DNA of 9,383 bases from Ruminiclostridium sp. (GTDB taxonomy: Bacteria > Bacillota > Clostridia > DSM-8532), in the NCBI GenBank assembly GCA_003535195.1, contig DOHN01000123.1, positions 10,298 through 19,680 on the forward strand, in the 5' to 3' direction. Numbering within the stretch: the first letter of the stretch is position 1; every line of letters begins with the position of its first letter. The notes under the pieces are model-generated. The model saw only the letters and a program-made list of their open reading frames with translations, did not search any database and was not told the DNA's origin. Below, piece after piece: positions 1 to 5,950 of the stretch. The position numbers and the translations under genes are program-made.

Positions 1-65
1 TCGGTAGCTCCGCAATCCTGCTCCGCTCACGCACTAAACATCACTCTGCCGCTTGTTGAAGTCAT
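1..65. repeat. Dispersed non-coding repeat, copy 1 (cut by window edge)
   Basis: This stretch matches 943-1010 in the same orientation. The core at 10-54 differs from 952-997 by one C/T substitution and one A insertion. The flanks (1-9 and 56-65) are more diverged but still alignable. It lies just beyond the 3' end of tdk on the minus strand and holds no open reading frame. The left boundary is unknown because the window begins inside it. An 8-mer from the repeat (CGCTCACG) recurs at about 97-104, so related sequence may continue toward the tdk stop. Its nature (mobile miniature element or intergenic repeat family) cannot be told from two copies. Confidence 0.8.
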
Positions 66-132
66 TATGATTGAACGCTTTAGAAATTTCTTCTTTCGCT
101 CACGGATGGGGTTTTCCTTGTGCTTAACATTA

Positions 133-783
133 CTATATGTCCGGCGGGAGCTCCATCTTGCCGAATTTCAGCTTCAGATATACGTCTAAAGAAACCGGGA
201 GATACCGTACGTCGTCATCATTTTCTATAGCCACCTGACTGCCTTCAAAAATAGGCTGTCCGTTTACAAGCCTTAAATTCATGGTTGCCTTTTTCGGTGT
301 TTTACTGATTCTGCAGATGGCCCTGGTGGTTACCTCCTCAATGTTCTGGGCCAGGGCAAAGAGATGGGTGCTGCCTTCAAAGGGGTTCCCAAAAGCATCC
401 ACTTTAATGCCGAAGCAGATAACCGGGACATCAAAATCGGTCACCACCCGCGCCAGGTCCCAAACATTGTGCCGGGAAAGGAACTGGGCCTCATCGATGA
501 GCACAATGGATACGGGCTTCCCTTTCTCATTGGCTTTTTTTATTTCGGAAGAAAACTTTTGGTATATCCAGTCCTTGTCCGGTAATATCAGAAAATCACA
601 TTTTCTTTTGATCTCGCCGTTTTCCAGGCGGCTTATGATATATTGTCCTTCCTTCGTATCGGCACCGGGTTTCAGACATAAAACCTTTCGGTGGTTATAC
701 TTTTCGTAGTCATATGCGATTTGAAGGAGCTGTGTGGATTTCCCTGCGTTCATCACCGCATACCGGAAGTAAAGCTTTGCCAT
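133..783 (-). CDS. tdk: Thymidine kinase, type II (TK1-like), lacking most zinc ligands
   Basis: This enzyme phosphorylates thymidine (or deoxyuridine) to the monophosphate with ATP in the cytosolic pyrimidine salvage pathway. The 216-residue protein has the TK1-family P-loop YAVMNAGKST (8-17, K15), close to the E. coli form. It also has the DEAQF motif (97-101) with the expected catalytic base E98, and a lasso-type substrate loop around 131-151 (FEGSTHLF). The length is normal for bacterial Tdk. The family's structural zinc site is largely missing: C157 remains, but the positions of the other three ligands read S160, S198 and V201. The start is supported by an AAGGGTGAG ribosome binding site just upstream (784-795 region). 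The gene stands alone on this strand, between two copies of a non-coding repeat, with a palindrome at 834-850 in its upstream region. The family call is very secure. Activity without the zinc site is likely but unproven. Confidence 0.95.
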   Translation of the reverse strand: MAKLYFRYAVMNAGKSTQLLQIAYDYEKYNHRKVLCLKPGADTKEGQYIISRLENGEIKRKCDFLILPDKDWIYQKFSSEIKKANEKGKPVSIVLIDEAQFLSRHNVWDLARVVTDFDVPVICFGIKVDAFGNPFEGSTHLFALAQNIEEVTTRAICRISKTPKKATMNLRLVNGQPIFEGSQVAIENDDDVRYLPVSLDVYLKLKFGKMELPPDI

Positions 784-833
784 ATTCTCACCCTTATATC
801 ATTCATTTGCACCTTACAATTTCCTATCTTAAC

Positions 834-850
834 ATAACCGCCCCGGTTAT
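834..850. promoter_or_regulatory. Perfect palindrome upstream of tdk (operator or leader hairpin)
   Basis: ATAACCG-CCC-CGGTTAT has 7-bp perfect arms around a 3-nt centre, about 50 bp upstream of the tdk start codon. No T tract follows on either strand, so it is not an intrinsic terminator. It may be a repressor site or a stem in the tdk leader RNA. I do not recognise the regulator, and it does not resemble the NrdR box. Confidence 0.45.
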
Positions 851-895
851 AAAATACATCTGTTTCAAGGATCTTTAATCCGTAATTTGCGTCAT

Positions 896-989
896 GAGTG
901 ATGTTTTGTGCGCCCTCGAGAAAATCCGTCCTGGATTTTACTTAGGTAATCCCGCAATCCTGCTCCGCTTACGCACTAAAACATCACTC
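896..989. repeat. Large imperfect inverted repeat enclosing a small hairpin
   Basis: The arm at 896-912 (GAGTGATGTTTTGTGCG) is the reverse complement of 972-989 with a single 1-nt bulge. Inside the roughly 60-nt spacer lies a second perfect hairpin, AAAATCC-gtcct-GGATTTT (921-939). The right arm is part of repeat copy 2, so the structure probably belongs to that repeat element. No coding function is visible. Confidence 0.6.
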
Positions 990-1010
990 TGCCGCTTTTG
1001 ACGTGGTCAT
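943..1010. repeat. Dispersed non-coding repeat, copy 2
   Basis: This is the second copy of the repeat seen at 1-65, in direct orientation. The 46-nt core (952-997) is nearly identical, and the edges are weaker (GGTA near the left end, TTGACGTGGTCAT near the right end). Together the copies bracket tdk. Part of this copy pairs with 896-912 to form a large stem. Confidence 0.8.
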
Positions 1011-1018
1011 AAACTAAA

Positions 1019-1049
1019 TTGTGATGACGTGAAGTTCGAGGGATACAAT
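1019..1049 (+). promoter_or_regulatory. Weak candidate sigma-A promoter for the VOC gene
   Basis: TTGTGA (1019-1024) and TACAAT (1044-1049) are separated by 19 bp, longer than the ideal 17. Another TACAAT occurs at 1067-1072 without a -35 partner. The AT-rich region before the ribosome binding site AAGGAGG (1094-1100) makes a promoter here likely, but the exact elements are uncertain. Confidence 0.3.
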
Positions 1050-1109
1050 ATGTATAAGAATTAGTGTACAATTAATTTATTCAATTTTTTAAAAAGGAGG
1101 ACAAAAATT

Positions 1110-1478
1110 ATGCCATTTCAAATCAATCACACCAATCTCAATGTAAAAGATCTGAACCAATCTGTTGCCTTCTATGAAAAAGCGCTGGATCTTAAGGTGG
1201 TAAAAAGAAAGGAGGCTCAGGACGGGAGTTTTATACTGGCTTTTCTCGGCGACGGGAAAACTTCCGGCCAAATTGAACTGACATGGCTGAAGGATAAGGA
1301 AGGTCTCTATGATTTAGGTGACAACGAGACGCATATTGCCTTTATAGCGGATAATTTTGATGAAGCATATGCCCGTCACAAAGAGATGGGATGTATCTGC
1401 TTTGAAAATAAAAAAATGGGCATTTATTTTATTGAAGACCCCGACGGATATTGGCTTGAAATTATACCTTCCCGTTAA
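1110..1478 (+). CDS. Glyoxalase I-like VOC metalloenzyme
   Basis: This 122-residue single-domain protein of the vicinal oxygen chelate superfamily resembles lactoylglutathione lyase (GloA). Two beta-alpha-beta-beta-beta modules are visible: residues 3-60 (NHTNLNVKDLNQSVAFYEKAL) and 72-120 (THIAFIADNFDEAY, then FIEDPDGYWLEIIPS). The four GloA-type metal ligands appear conserved as H7, E56, H75 and E117, which fits a metal-dependent glyoxalase or isomerase rather than a metal-free VOC protein. Clostridia generally lack glutathione, so the natural thiol or substrate may be different. I therefore leave the symbol blank. The start is fixed by a strong AAGGAGG nine bases upstream. The gene seems monocistronic: a separate promoter follows before the next gene. 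No clear terminator hairpin is seen after the stop. Confidence 0.85.
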   Translation: MPFQINHTNLNVKDLNQSVAFYEKALDLKVVKRKEAQDGSFILAFLGDGKTSGQIELTWLKDKEGLYDLGDNETHIAFIADNFDEAYARHKEMGCICFENKKMGIYFIEDPDGYWLEIIPSR

Positions 1479-1538
1479 AGTCAGATTGATATTTTAAAAA
1501 AAATCCGGCAACACTAACTTCAATTCGCAATATAGTTC

Positions 1539-1567
1539 TTGATAATTCCCGCGGAAAGAGATATAGT
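1539..1567 (+). promoter_or_regulatory. Sigma-A promoter of the acyl-CoA synthetase operon
   Basis: TTGATA (1539-1544) and TATAGT (1562-1567) have an ideal 17-bp spacer, each close to the TTGACA/TATAAT consensus. The predicted start point is near 1574, inside the palindrome at 1567-1583. This gives a leader of about 50 nt to the start codon at 1626. Confidence 0.7.
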
Positions 1568-1583
1568 TATTACTAGGTAATAA
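1567..1583. promoter_or_regulatory. FapR-box-like operator over the transcription start
   Basis: The palindrome TTATTAC-TAG-GTAATAA has 7-bp perfect arms, abuts the -10 element and covers the predicted +1. Read on the minus strand (TTATTACCTAGTAATAA) it matches the FapR operator consensus as I remember it (TTAGTACCTRNTACTAA) at 15 of 17 positions, and the two differences are a symmetric pair. FapR represses lipid synthesis genes in Bacillota and is released by malonyl-CoA. The downstream gene acts on fatty acids, which fits. The regulator itself is not in the window. Confidence 0.5.
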
Positions 1584-1625
1584 TAGTAAGTATTATAATC
1601 TGATTTGACGATTAGGAGCTGGAAT

Positions 1626-3443
1626 ATGAGTAGGGGCTGTGAAATTATTGTTAAAGACGGTTCGAGGGTTGTAAAAGGTCTGGGCCATTATAAGCCCGAT
1701 CCGGTTTACGACTGTCGTGAGCTGATCAAAAAAAGTGTGGAAAGATATGGAGACAAAACAGCGTTTAAGTTTAAACGGGACGGAAAAATCATTGAGAAAA
1801 GCTATAGGGTATTTGACCAGGAGATTGATGCTCTGGGAACCGCCCTCCACGCCTTAAATTTAAAAGGAAAAAAAATCGCTGTTCTCAGTGAAAACCGGTA
1901 CGAATGGGCGGTATCCTATTTTTCCATCATCAATGGAACCGGCATAGGCGTGCCGCTGGATAAATATCTGCCCCAAAGCGAAGTTGAGAATCTGATAGAG
2001 AGAGCAAAAGTTTCAGCCATTTTCTACAGCGCCCAGTACCATGAAATAATGGTTGCTTTATCGGGCAAGAATACCACGATCCAGCACTTTTTCTGCATGG
2101 ATGAGTTTCCGGCGCCGGTTGATGATCCCGCTTTCATGACAATGGCCGGCTTGACCCGAAAAGGCAATGAACTTTTGGAAAAAGGGAACACCTGCTTTAT
2201 AAATGCGCATATCAACAAGGACGAAATGTCCATTCTGCTGTTTACCTCGGGTACCACCAAGGCTTCCAAGGGCGTTATGCTGTCCCATTCCAATATTGCC
2301 TGCAATATTACTTCATTAACGGCGCTTATTGAGGTTCAGCCCAACGATGTTCATCTTTCGCTGCTGCCTTTGCATCATACCTTTGAAAATACAATCGGCT
2401 TGATGTTTATGCTGTTTAAAGGCATTACCATTGCCTATTCGGAAGGCATCAGGCATATCGCCCAAAATCTTAAGGAGTTTAAGGTCACTATTTTAGTAGC
2501 CGTACCGGCCATATTTGAAGCGCTTTACAGAAAAGTTATGGAAGGCATTGAGAAATCGGGCAAGAAAGGTCTTGTCACCTCCATGGCCAAGGTTTCCAAC
2601 GCACTTTTAAAGCTTGGAATCGATGTGAGAAAAAAACTTTTCAAATCCGTGATGGAAAAGCTTGGACCGGATCTGCGGCTTTTTGTTTCCGGGGCAGCTC
2701 CTCTGGATGTCGGCATTATAAACGGGATCCAGAGCTTCGGCATCACCTTCCTTCAGGGATATGGACTGACTGAAACCTCCCCCGTCATAAGTGCCACAAC
2801 TTTTTTTGTCAATGCACCCGGCACCATCGGTATTCCTATAAAAGATGTGGAAGTCAAAATTGACAGGCCCGATGAAAACGGCATGGGCGAAATCCTTGTC
2901 CGGGGCGGTAATGTCATGCTGGGCTATTATGAGAACCCGGAAGAAACCAGGGAGGTCATGGAAAATGGCTGGTTTAGAACCGGGGACCTGGGGGTGGCGG
3001 ATGGTAACGGAATCCTGAAAATTACAGGGCGGGCAAAATCCATGATTGTTTTAAACAACGGAAAGAAGGCGTTTCCGGAGGAATTTGAAACGCTGCTGAA
3101 TTCTCTTCCGGGCGTCAAAGAATCCTTCGTCTGGGGCTATGCCGCTCCCGACGGGGGTACTGAGATATGTGCCAAAATCGTCGTTGATGAGGCTAATATG
3201 GCGGAATTGGGGCTTCAAACCATTGAACAGATGGGTGAGTATCTAGAGACCCATATCAGGAAAATTAATAAAAGCCTGCCCAAGTATAAGATTATTCGAT
3301 ATTTTGTACTGAGCCGGGAAGAACTGGTGAAAACAACCACTCTTAAAATCAAAAGGCCTGTTGAAGCCGAAAAGATAAGGCGTTACCTGGATAGGAATGA
3401 TGCCAATATGAGAAAGATTCATAAGATTTTGATAGACGACTGA
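1626..3443 (+). CDS. Long-chain fatty acid-CoA ligase (AMP-forming, FAA1-like)
   Basis: This enzyme activates fatty acids to acyl-CoA through an acyl-AMP intermediate (ANL superfamily). From the ATG at 1626 it has 605 residues, typical of the FAA1/FadD15-like group. Visible motifs are the P-loop FTSGTTKASKG (206-216), YGLTETSP (379-386), TGDLG with the ribose-binding D454, TGRAK with R469 at the hinge to the C-terminal lid, and the lid segment TTTLKIKRP with the probable catalytic lysine K574. No signal peptide or membrane segment is seen, so it should be cytosolic or peripheral to the membrane. A TTG codon at 1605 would add seven residues. The ATG is preferred because AGGAGC (1614-1619) lies at proper spacing before it. 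A gene for a GNAT protein follows after 8 bp. Beta-oxidation partners are not in view, so the role (catabolic, or acyl-chain recycling into lipids) is open. Confidence 0.93.
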   Translation: MSRGCEIIVKDGSRVVKGLGHYKPDPVYDCRELIKKSVERYGDKTAFKFKRDGKIIEKSYRVFDQEIDALGTALHALNLKGKKIAVLSENRYEWAVSYFSIINGTGIGVPLDKYLPQSEVENLIERAKVSAIFYSAQYHEIMVALSGKNTTIQHFFCMDEFPAPVDDPAFMTMAGLTRKGNELLEKGNTCFINAHINKDEMSILLFTSGTTKASKGVMLSHSNIACNITSLTALIEVQPNDVHLSLLPLHHTFENTIGLMFMLFKGITIAYSEGIRHIAQNLKEFKVTILVAVPAIFEALYRKVMEGIEKSGKKGLVTSMAKVSNALLKLGIDVRKKLFKSVMEKLGPDLRLFVSGAAPLDVGIINGIQSFGITFLQGYGLTETSPVISATTFFVNAPGTIGIPIKDVEVKIDRPDENGMGEILVRGGNVMLGYYENPEETREVMENGWFRTGDLGVADGNGILKITGRAKSMIVLNNGKKAFPEEFETLLNSLPGVKESFVWGYAAPDGGTEICAKIVVDEANMAELGLQTIEQMGEYLETHIRKINKSLPKYKIIRYFVLSREELVKTTTLKIKRPVEAEKIRRYLDRNDANMRKIHKILIDD

Positions 3444-3451
3444 AGGGGAAT

Positions 3452-4258
3452 ATGATTAAACGAGCCGGTAAAGAAGATATCGAAAGGGCGGTTGATTGCC
3501 TTAAGCAGGAAGAAAGCCTGAATACTACCCTTTTGGCATATCTTGAGAAATATGGTCTGGATAAAGACTTTCAGGAATGCTGGCTGCTCTCCGATGAGCA
3601 TGACGGCAAAGTCCTGGCTGTTATTTTGAGGCATTTTAATAATCTCTATATCTACAGCCGGGATTGCGCTTCATACCATGAGGAATTAGGGCATTTTGCA
3701 GCTTTTATGGGAACGGAGATCATTTCGGGCAAAAGAGAACTGATGAGCAAAATAGCCCTTTTTACCGGAGACATGGCGATTGAACCCTCCTGCCATATGG
3801 TGTTTCGGGATCAAACGAAGCTTCTGTTATCTGCAGTTGCCAAAAGAGCCGGCCTGGAGGATTGCTCCGAGCTTGCCGGACTGATTTACGGCATCCCGGA
3901 TTTTGCCCGGTTCTACCATTCACGTGCTGAGATCGAGCGGGGTATTCGCAGAAGGATGGAAATGGGGATTTGCCGGTATTTCATGCTGAAACAAGATGGC
4001 GTCATTGCTTCCCAGGCCTATACCACCATTGAATCCTCGCGATTTGCAACCATTGGGGGGGTGGTGACTCGTCCGGAGTACAGAAAACAGGGGCTTGCCT
4101 CCCAGGTGGTTTCCTGTATCACCCGGGATATTTTAAATGGCGGCAAGGTGCCCAATCTTTTTTACAGCAATGAGGAGGCTGGAAGTATGTACAGGGATAT
4201 CGGGTTTGCTGCCCAAGGCGATTATGCCCTGCTCATTTCAAACCAACGCAGGAGATAA
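3452..4258 (+). CDS. GNAT family N-acetyltransferase, two-domain
   Basis: This 268-residue protein has a C-terminal GNAT fold. Motif A is seen in VVTRPEYRKQGLAS (204-217), where R/Q-x-x-G-x-A binds the acetyl-CoA pyrophosphate. It is followed by an alpha helix and the beta5/alpha4 segment LFYSNEEAGSMYRDIGF near the end. The first ~130 residues are a separate, less recognisable domain of the kind often seen N-terminal to clostridial GNATs (possibly a degenerate second GNAT fold). The substrate is unknown. It starts 8 bp after the acyl-CoA synthetase stop with AAGGGG (3443-3448) as ribosome binding site, so the two are surely co-transcribed. This invites comparison with AcuA/Pat-type acetyltransferases that modify the A10 lysine of acyl-CoA synthetases, but sequence alone does not show that. 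Confidence 0.85.
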   Translation: MIKRAGKEDIERAVDCLKQEESLNTTLLAYLEKYGLDKDFQECWLLSDEHDGKVLAVILRHFNNLYIYSRDCASYHEELGHFAAFMGTEIISGKRELMSKIALFTGDMAIEPSCHMVFRDQTKLLLSAVAKRAGLEDCSELAGLIYGIPDFARFYHSRAEIERGIRRRMEMGICRYFMLKQDGVIASQAYTTIESSRFATIGGVVTRPEYRKQGLASQVVSCITRDILNGGKVPNLFYSNEEAGSMYRDIGFAAQGDYALLISNQRRR

Positions 4259-4306
4259 TAATTATATAATTGTTTTCATATAAATACATAATCCGTACGG
4301 GTTACT

Positions 4307-4323
4307 AATATTTATCAAATATT
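4307..4323. repeat. AT-only perfect palindrome upstream of the comM promoter
   Basis: AATATTT-atc-AAATATT has 7-bp perfect arms and ends 12 bp before the -35 element at 4336. It contains no G or C in the arms, so it makes a poor terminator. It could be an upstream activator or repressor site, or chance in AT-rich DNA. Confidence 0.3.
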
Positions 4324-4335
4324 TTCAAATTTTAC

Positions 4336-4364
4336 TTGTTAATATAAGGAAACTGTGCTAAAAT
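4336..4364 (+). promoter_or_regulatory. Sigma-A promoter with extended -10, driving comM-dprA
   Basis: TTGTTA (4336-4341) and TAAAAT (4359-4364) are separated by exactly 17 bp, with a TG extension (TGC at 4356-4358) before the -10 box. The predicted start is near 4371, giving a short leader of about 32 nt before the comM ATG at 4403. Confidence 0.65.
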
Positions 4365-4368
4365 GTAA

Positions 4369-4402
4369 CCCAAACACATGTTCTTGTTTGGGGGTCTTTT
4401 TT
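4369..4402 (+). terminator. Hairpin and T tract abutting the comM start codon
   Basis: CCCAAACA (4369-4376) pairs perfectly with TGTTTGGG (4385-4392) across an 8-nt loop. After GGTC comes TTTTTT (4397-4402), directly before the comM ATG. For transcripts arriving from the upstream synthetase-GNAT operon this has the form of an intrinsic terminator. For transcripts started near 4371 most of the stem can still form. The only ribosome binding site candidate, GGGGG (4390-4394, 8 nt before the ATG), is partly buried in the stem. It could therefore also act on translation or as an attenuator. Confidence 0.55.
4371..4384. promoter_or_regulatory. LexA (DinR) box-like operator at the comM start point
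   Basis: On the minus strand this reads AGAACATGTGTTTG. It fits the Bacillus LexA/DinR consensus CGAACRNRYGTTYG at 13 of 14 positions, including the invariant GAAC-N4-GTTT core also described for clostridial LexA sites. It lies directly on the predicted +1 of the promoter at 4336-4364, a normal place for repression. It overlaps the left arm and loop of the hairpin at 4369-4392, so part of its symmetry could have that other cause. Confidence 0.55.
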
Positions 4403-5932
4403 ATGTTCAGCAGAGTATCTACTTGCGGCCTCATTGGCCTGGAGGGATACCATATTCAGGTGGAAACGGACATTTCAAACGGCATCCCTTGTTTTGACAT
4501 TGTGGGCCTTGTTGATACCTCGGTCAGGGAAGCCAGGGAGCGTGTAAGAGCGGCTGTCAATAATTCCGGCTTTGAGTTTCCCGTAAGGCGAATCACAGCC
4601 AATTTGGCTCCCGCGGATACGAGAAAAGAAGGCTCGGGCTTTGATCTTCCGTTAGCCTTAAGCATACTGGCGTCGGCCGGGACCATTCCGCCCGATGCCA
4701 TGAACGGCTATATGCTCATTGGAGAGCTGGCGTTGGATGGCGGCGTCCGTTCGGTATCGGGCATGCTGTGCAAGGCCATTGCTGCCAGAGAACTGGGTTT
4801 TAAGAAATTAATGATTCCTGCCCAAAACGCCCTGGAGGTTTCTGTCGTTAAGGAATTGGAAATCTATTCGGTGAATACCCTAAAAGAGGCCGTGGAACAT
4901 TTTACAGGGGTGAGGCCCCTGGCCTGTGAACCTGTTCTGGATTCTTTTGCCCCTGTTTCCAGCATCCGCCCCGAAGATTTTTCGGATGTAAAGGGGCAAA
5001 AAAACGCCAAGCGGGCGTTGGAAGTGGCGGCCAGCGGTGGGCATAACCTTATTATGATCGGTAGTCCCGGCTCCGGCAAAACAATGCTGGCCCGGAGGCT
5101 GCCGACTATATTGCCGGATCTGACCTTCGAGGAATCTCTGGAAGTAACTAAAATTTACAGTGTATCGGGGCTGTTCTCCCAAAATTCCCCGCTGATACAG
5201 GAAAGACCATTTCGTTCACCCCACCATACCGTCAGTGCCGTAAGCCTGGTGGGCGGGGGCAGGCAGGCCAAGCCGGGCGAGGTAAGCCTGGCCCATCACG
5301 GAGTTCTGTTTCTTGATGAGATCCCAGAATTTTCGCGCAGTACCCTTGATGTTTTAAGACAGCCCATAGAAGACGGCTGTGCTAATATATCCAGAATCAA
5401 TGCCTCGGTGACTTACCCCTGCAGATTTATGCTGGTAGCCGCGGCTAACCCCTGCAAGTGCGGATATTACGGCGATCCCGCAAGAAACTGTACCTGTTCC
5501 TTTAAGGATGCCGAAAACTATCTTTCACGCCTGAGCGGTCCCTTTATGGATCGGATCGATATACATATCCAGGTGCCGACTCTCAGGTACAGTGAAATTG
5601 AAGCCGCCGAGCCGGAAGAGGGATCGGAAGAGATCAAAAGGCGCGTCAATGCAGCCAGAAAAATTCAGCAGGAACGCTATAAAAAATATGGTATTTACTG
5701 CAATGCCCATCTGAAAGGTTCCCTGATCCGGGAGTTCTGTAAAGTGGATCCGGAAGGGAAAAGAATTCTGCGATCCGCTTTTGATAAATTGAATTTAAGT
5801 GCCAGGGCCTATGACCGTATATTGAAGGTGGCACGCACCATTGCGGATATGGAAGGACAGGAGTTTATTCACTCCGATCATTTAGCGGAAGCGATTCAAT
5901 ACAGGGCTCTGGACAGAACCGTCAGGGTGTAA
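4403..5932 (+). CDS. comM: ComM/YifB family Mg-chelatase-like AAA+ ATPase
   Basis: ComM is a hexameric AAA+ helicase that promotes branch migration during integration of transforming DNA in competent Proteobacteria. In Gram-positive bacteria the role of YifB is less tested. The protein has 509 residues, the usual family length. It consists of an N-terminal ChlI/Lon-like domain (about 1-170, with GIEGY-type start GLEGYHIQVETDISNGIPCF), the AAA+ core with Walker A GSPGSGKT (220-227) and Walker B LFLDEIPEF (D305-E306), and a Mg-chelatase C-terminal domain (about 400-505). The family's insert has four cysteines, C351, C353, C363 and C365, likely binding zinc. The ATG at 4403 is chosen because the homologous N terminus begins there. 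A longer in-frame reading from GTG at 4355 would run through the predicted promoter start and hairpin. dprA follows after 18 bp, so the two form an operon for handling single-stranded DNA. Confidence 0.93.
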   Translation: MFSRVSTCGLIGLEGYHIQVETDISNGIPCFDIVGLVDTSVREARERVRAAVNNSGFEFPVRRITANLAPADTRKEGSGFDLPLALSILASAGTIPPDAMNGYMLIGELALDGGVRSVSGMLCKAIAARELGFKKLMIPAQNALEVSVVKELEIYSVNTLKEAVEHFTGVRPLACEPVLDSFAPVSSIRPEDFSDVKGQKNAKRALEVAASGGHNLIMIGSPGSGKTMLARRLPTILPDLTFEESLEVTKIYSVSGLFSQNSPLIQERPFRSPHHTVSAVSLVGGGRQAKPGEVSLAHHGVLFLDEIPEFSRSTLDVLRQPIEDGCANISRINASVTYPCRFMLVAAANPCKCGYYGDPARNCTCSFKDAENYLSRLSGPFMDRIDIHIQVPTLRYSEIEAAEPEEGSEEIKRRVNAARKIQQERYKKYGIYCNAHLKGSLIREFCKVDPEGKRILRSAFDKLNLSARAYDRILKVARTIADMEGQEFIHSDHLAEAIQYRALDRTVRV

Positions 5933-5950
5933 GGAAGTGGGAGGGAAAAC

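Larger units (their letters stand above)
784..1109. other. Divergent intergenic region between tdk and the VOC gene
   Basis: This 326-bp stretch contains no credible gene. It holds the tdk leader (minus strand), a 17-bp palindrome at 834-850, a large imperfect inverted repeat (896-912 with 972-989) enclosing a small hairpin (921-939), repeat copy 2 (943-1010), and the leader of the VOC gene ending in a ribosome binding site at 1094-1100. No good sigma-A promoter for tdk could be picked out. Confidence 0.7.

Noticed and set aside
281..709. Plus-strand open frame opposite tdk
   Set aside because: The minus-strand frame is an unmistakable thymidine kinase. The opposite frame has no ribosome binding site or recognisable domain. 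The same reasoning applies to the other antisense frames over the synthetase, comM, dprA and the binding protein.
1479..1538. Possible terminator after the VOC gene
   Set aside because: There is an A-rich run but no stem-loop of useful length followed by Ts on the plus strand.
1605..1625. TTG start for the acyl-CoA synthetase, adding seven residues
   Set aside because: The ribosome binding site AGGAGC lies downstream of this codon, within the extension, and is correctly spaced for the ATG at 1626.
4293..4300. CCGTACGG 8-bp palindrome after the GNAT gene
   Set aside because: Too short to mean anything alone, and not placed relative to the promoter in a telling way.
4355..4402. In-frame GTG extension of ComM by 16 residues with a Cys-rich start
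   Set aside because: The codon lies between the -35 and -10 elements, upstream of the predicted RNA start. The added residues have no counterpart in the family, and the hairpin with T tract falls in it.
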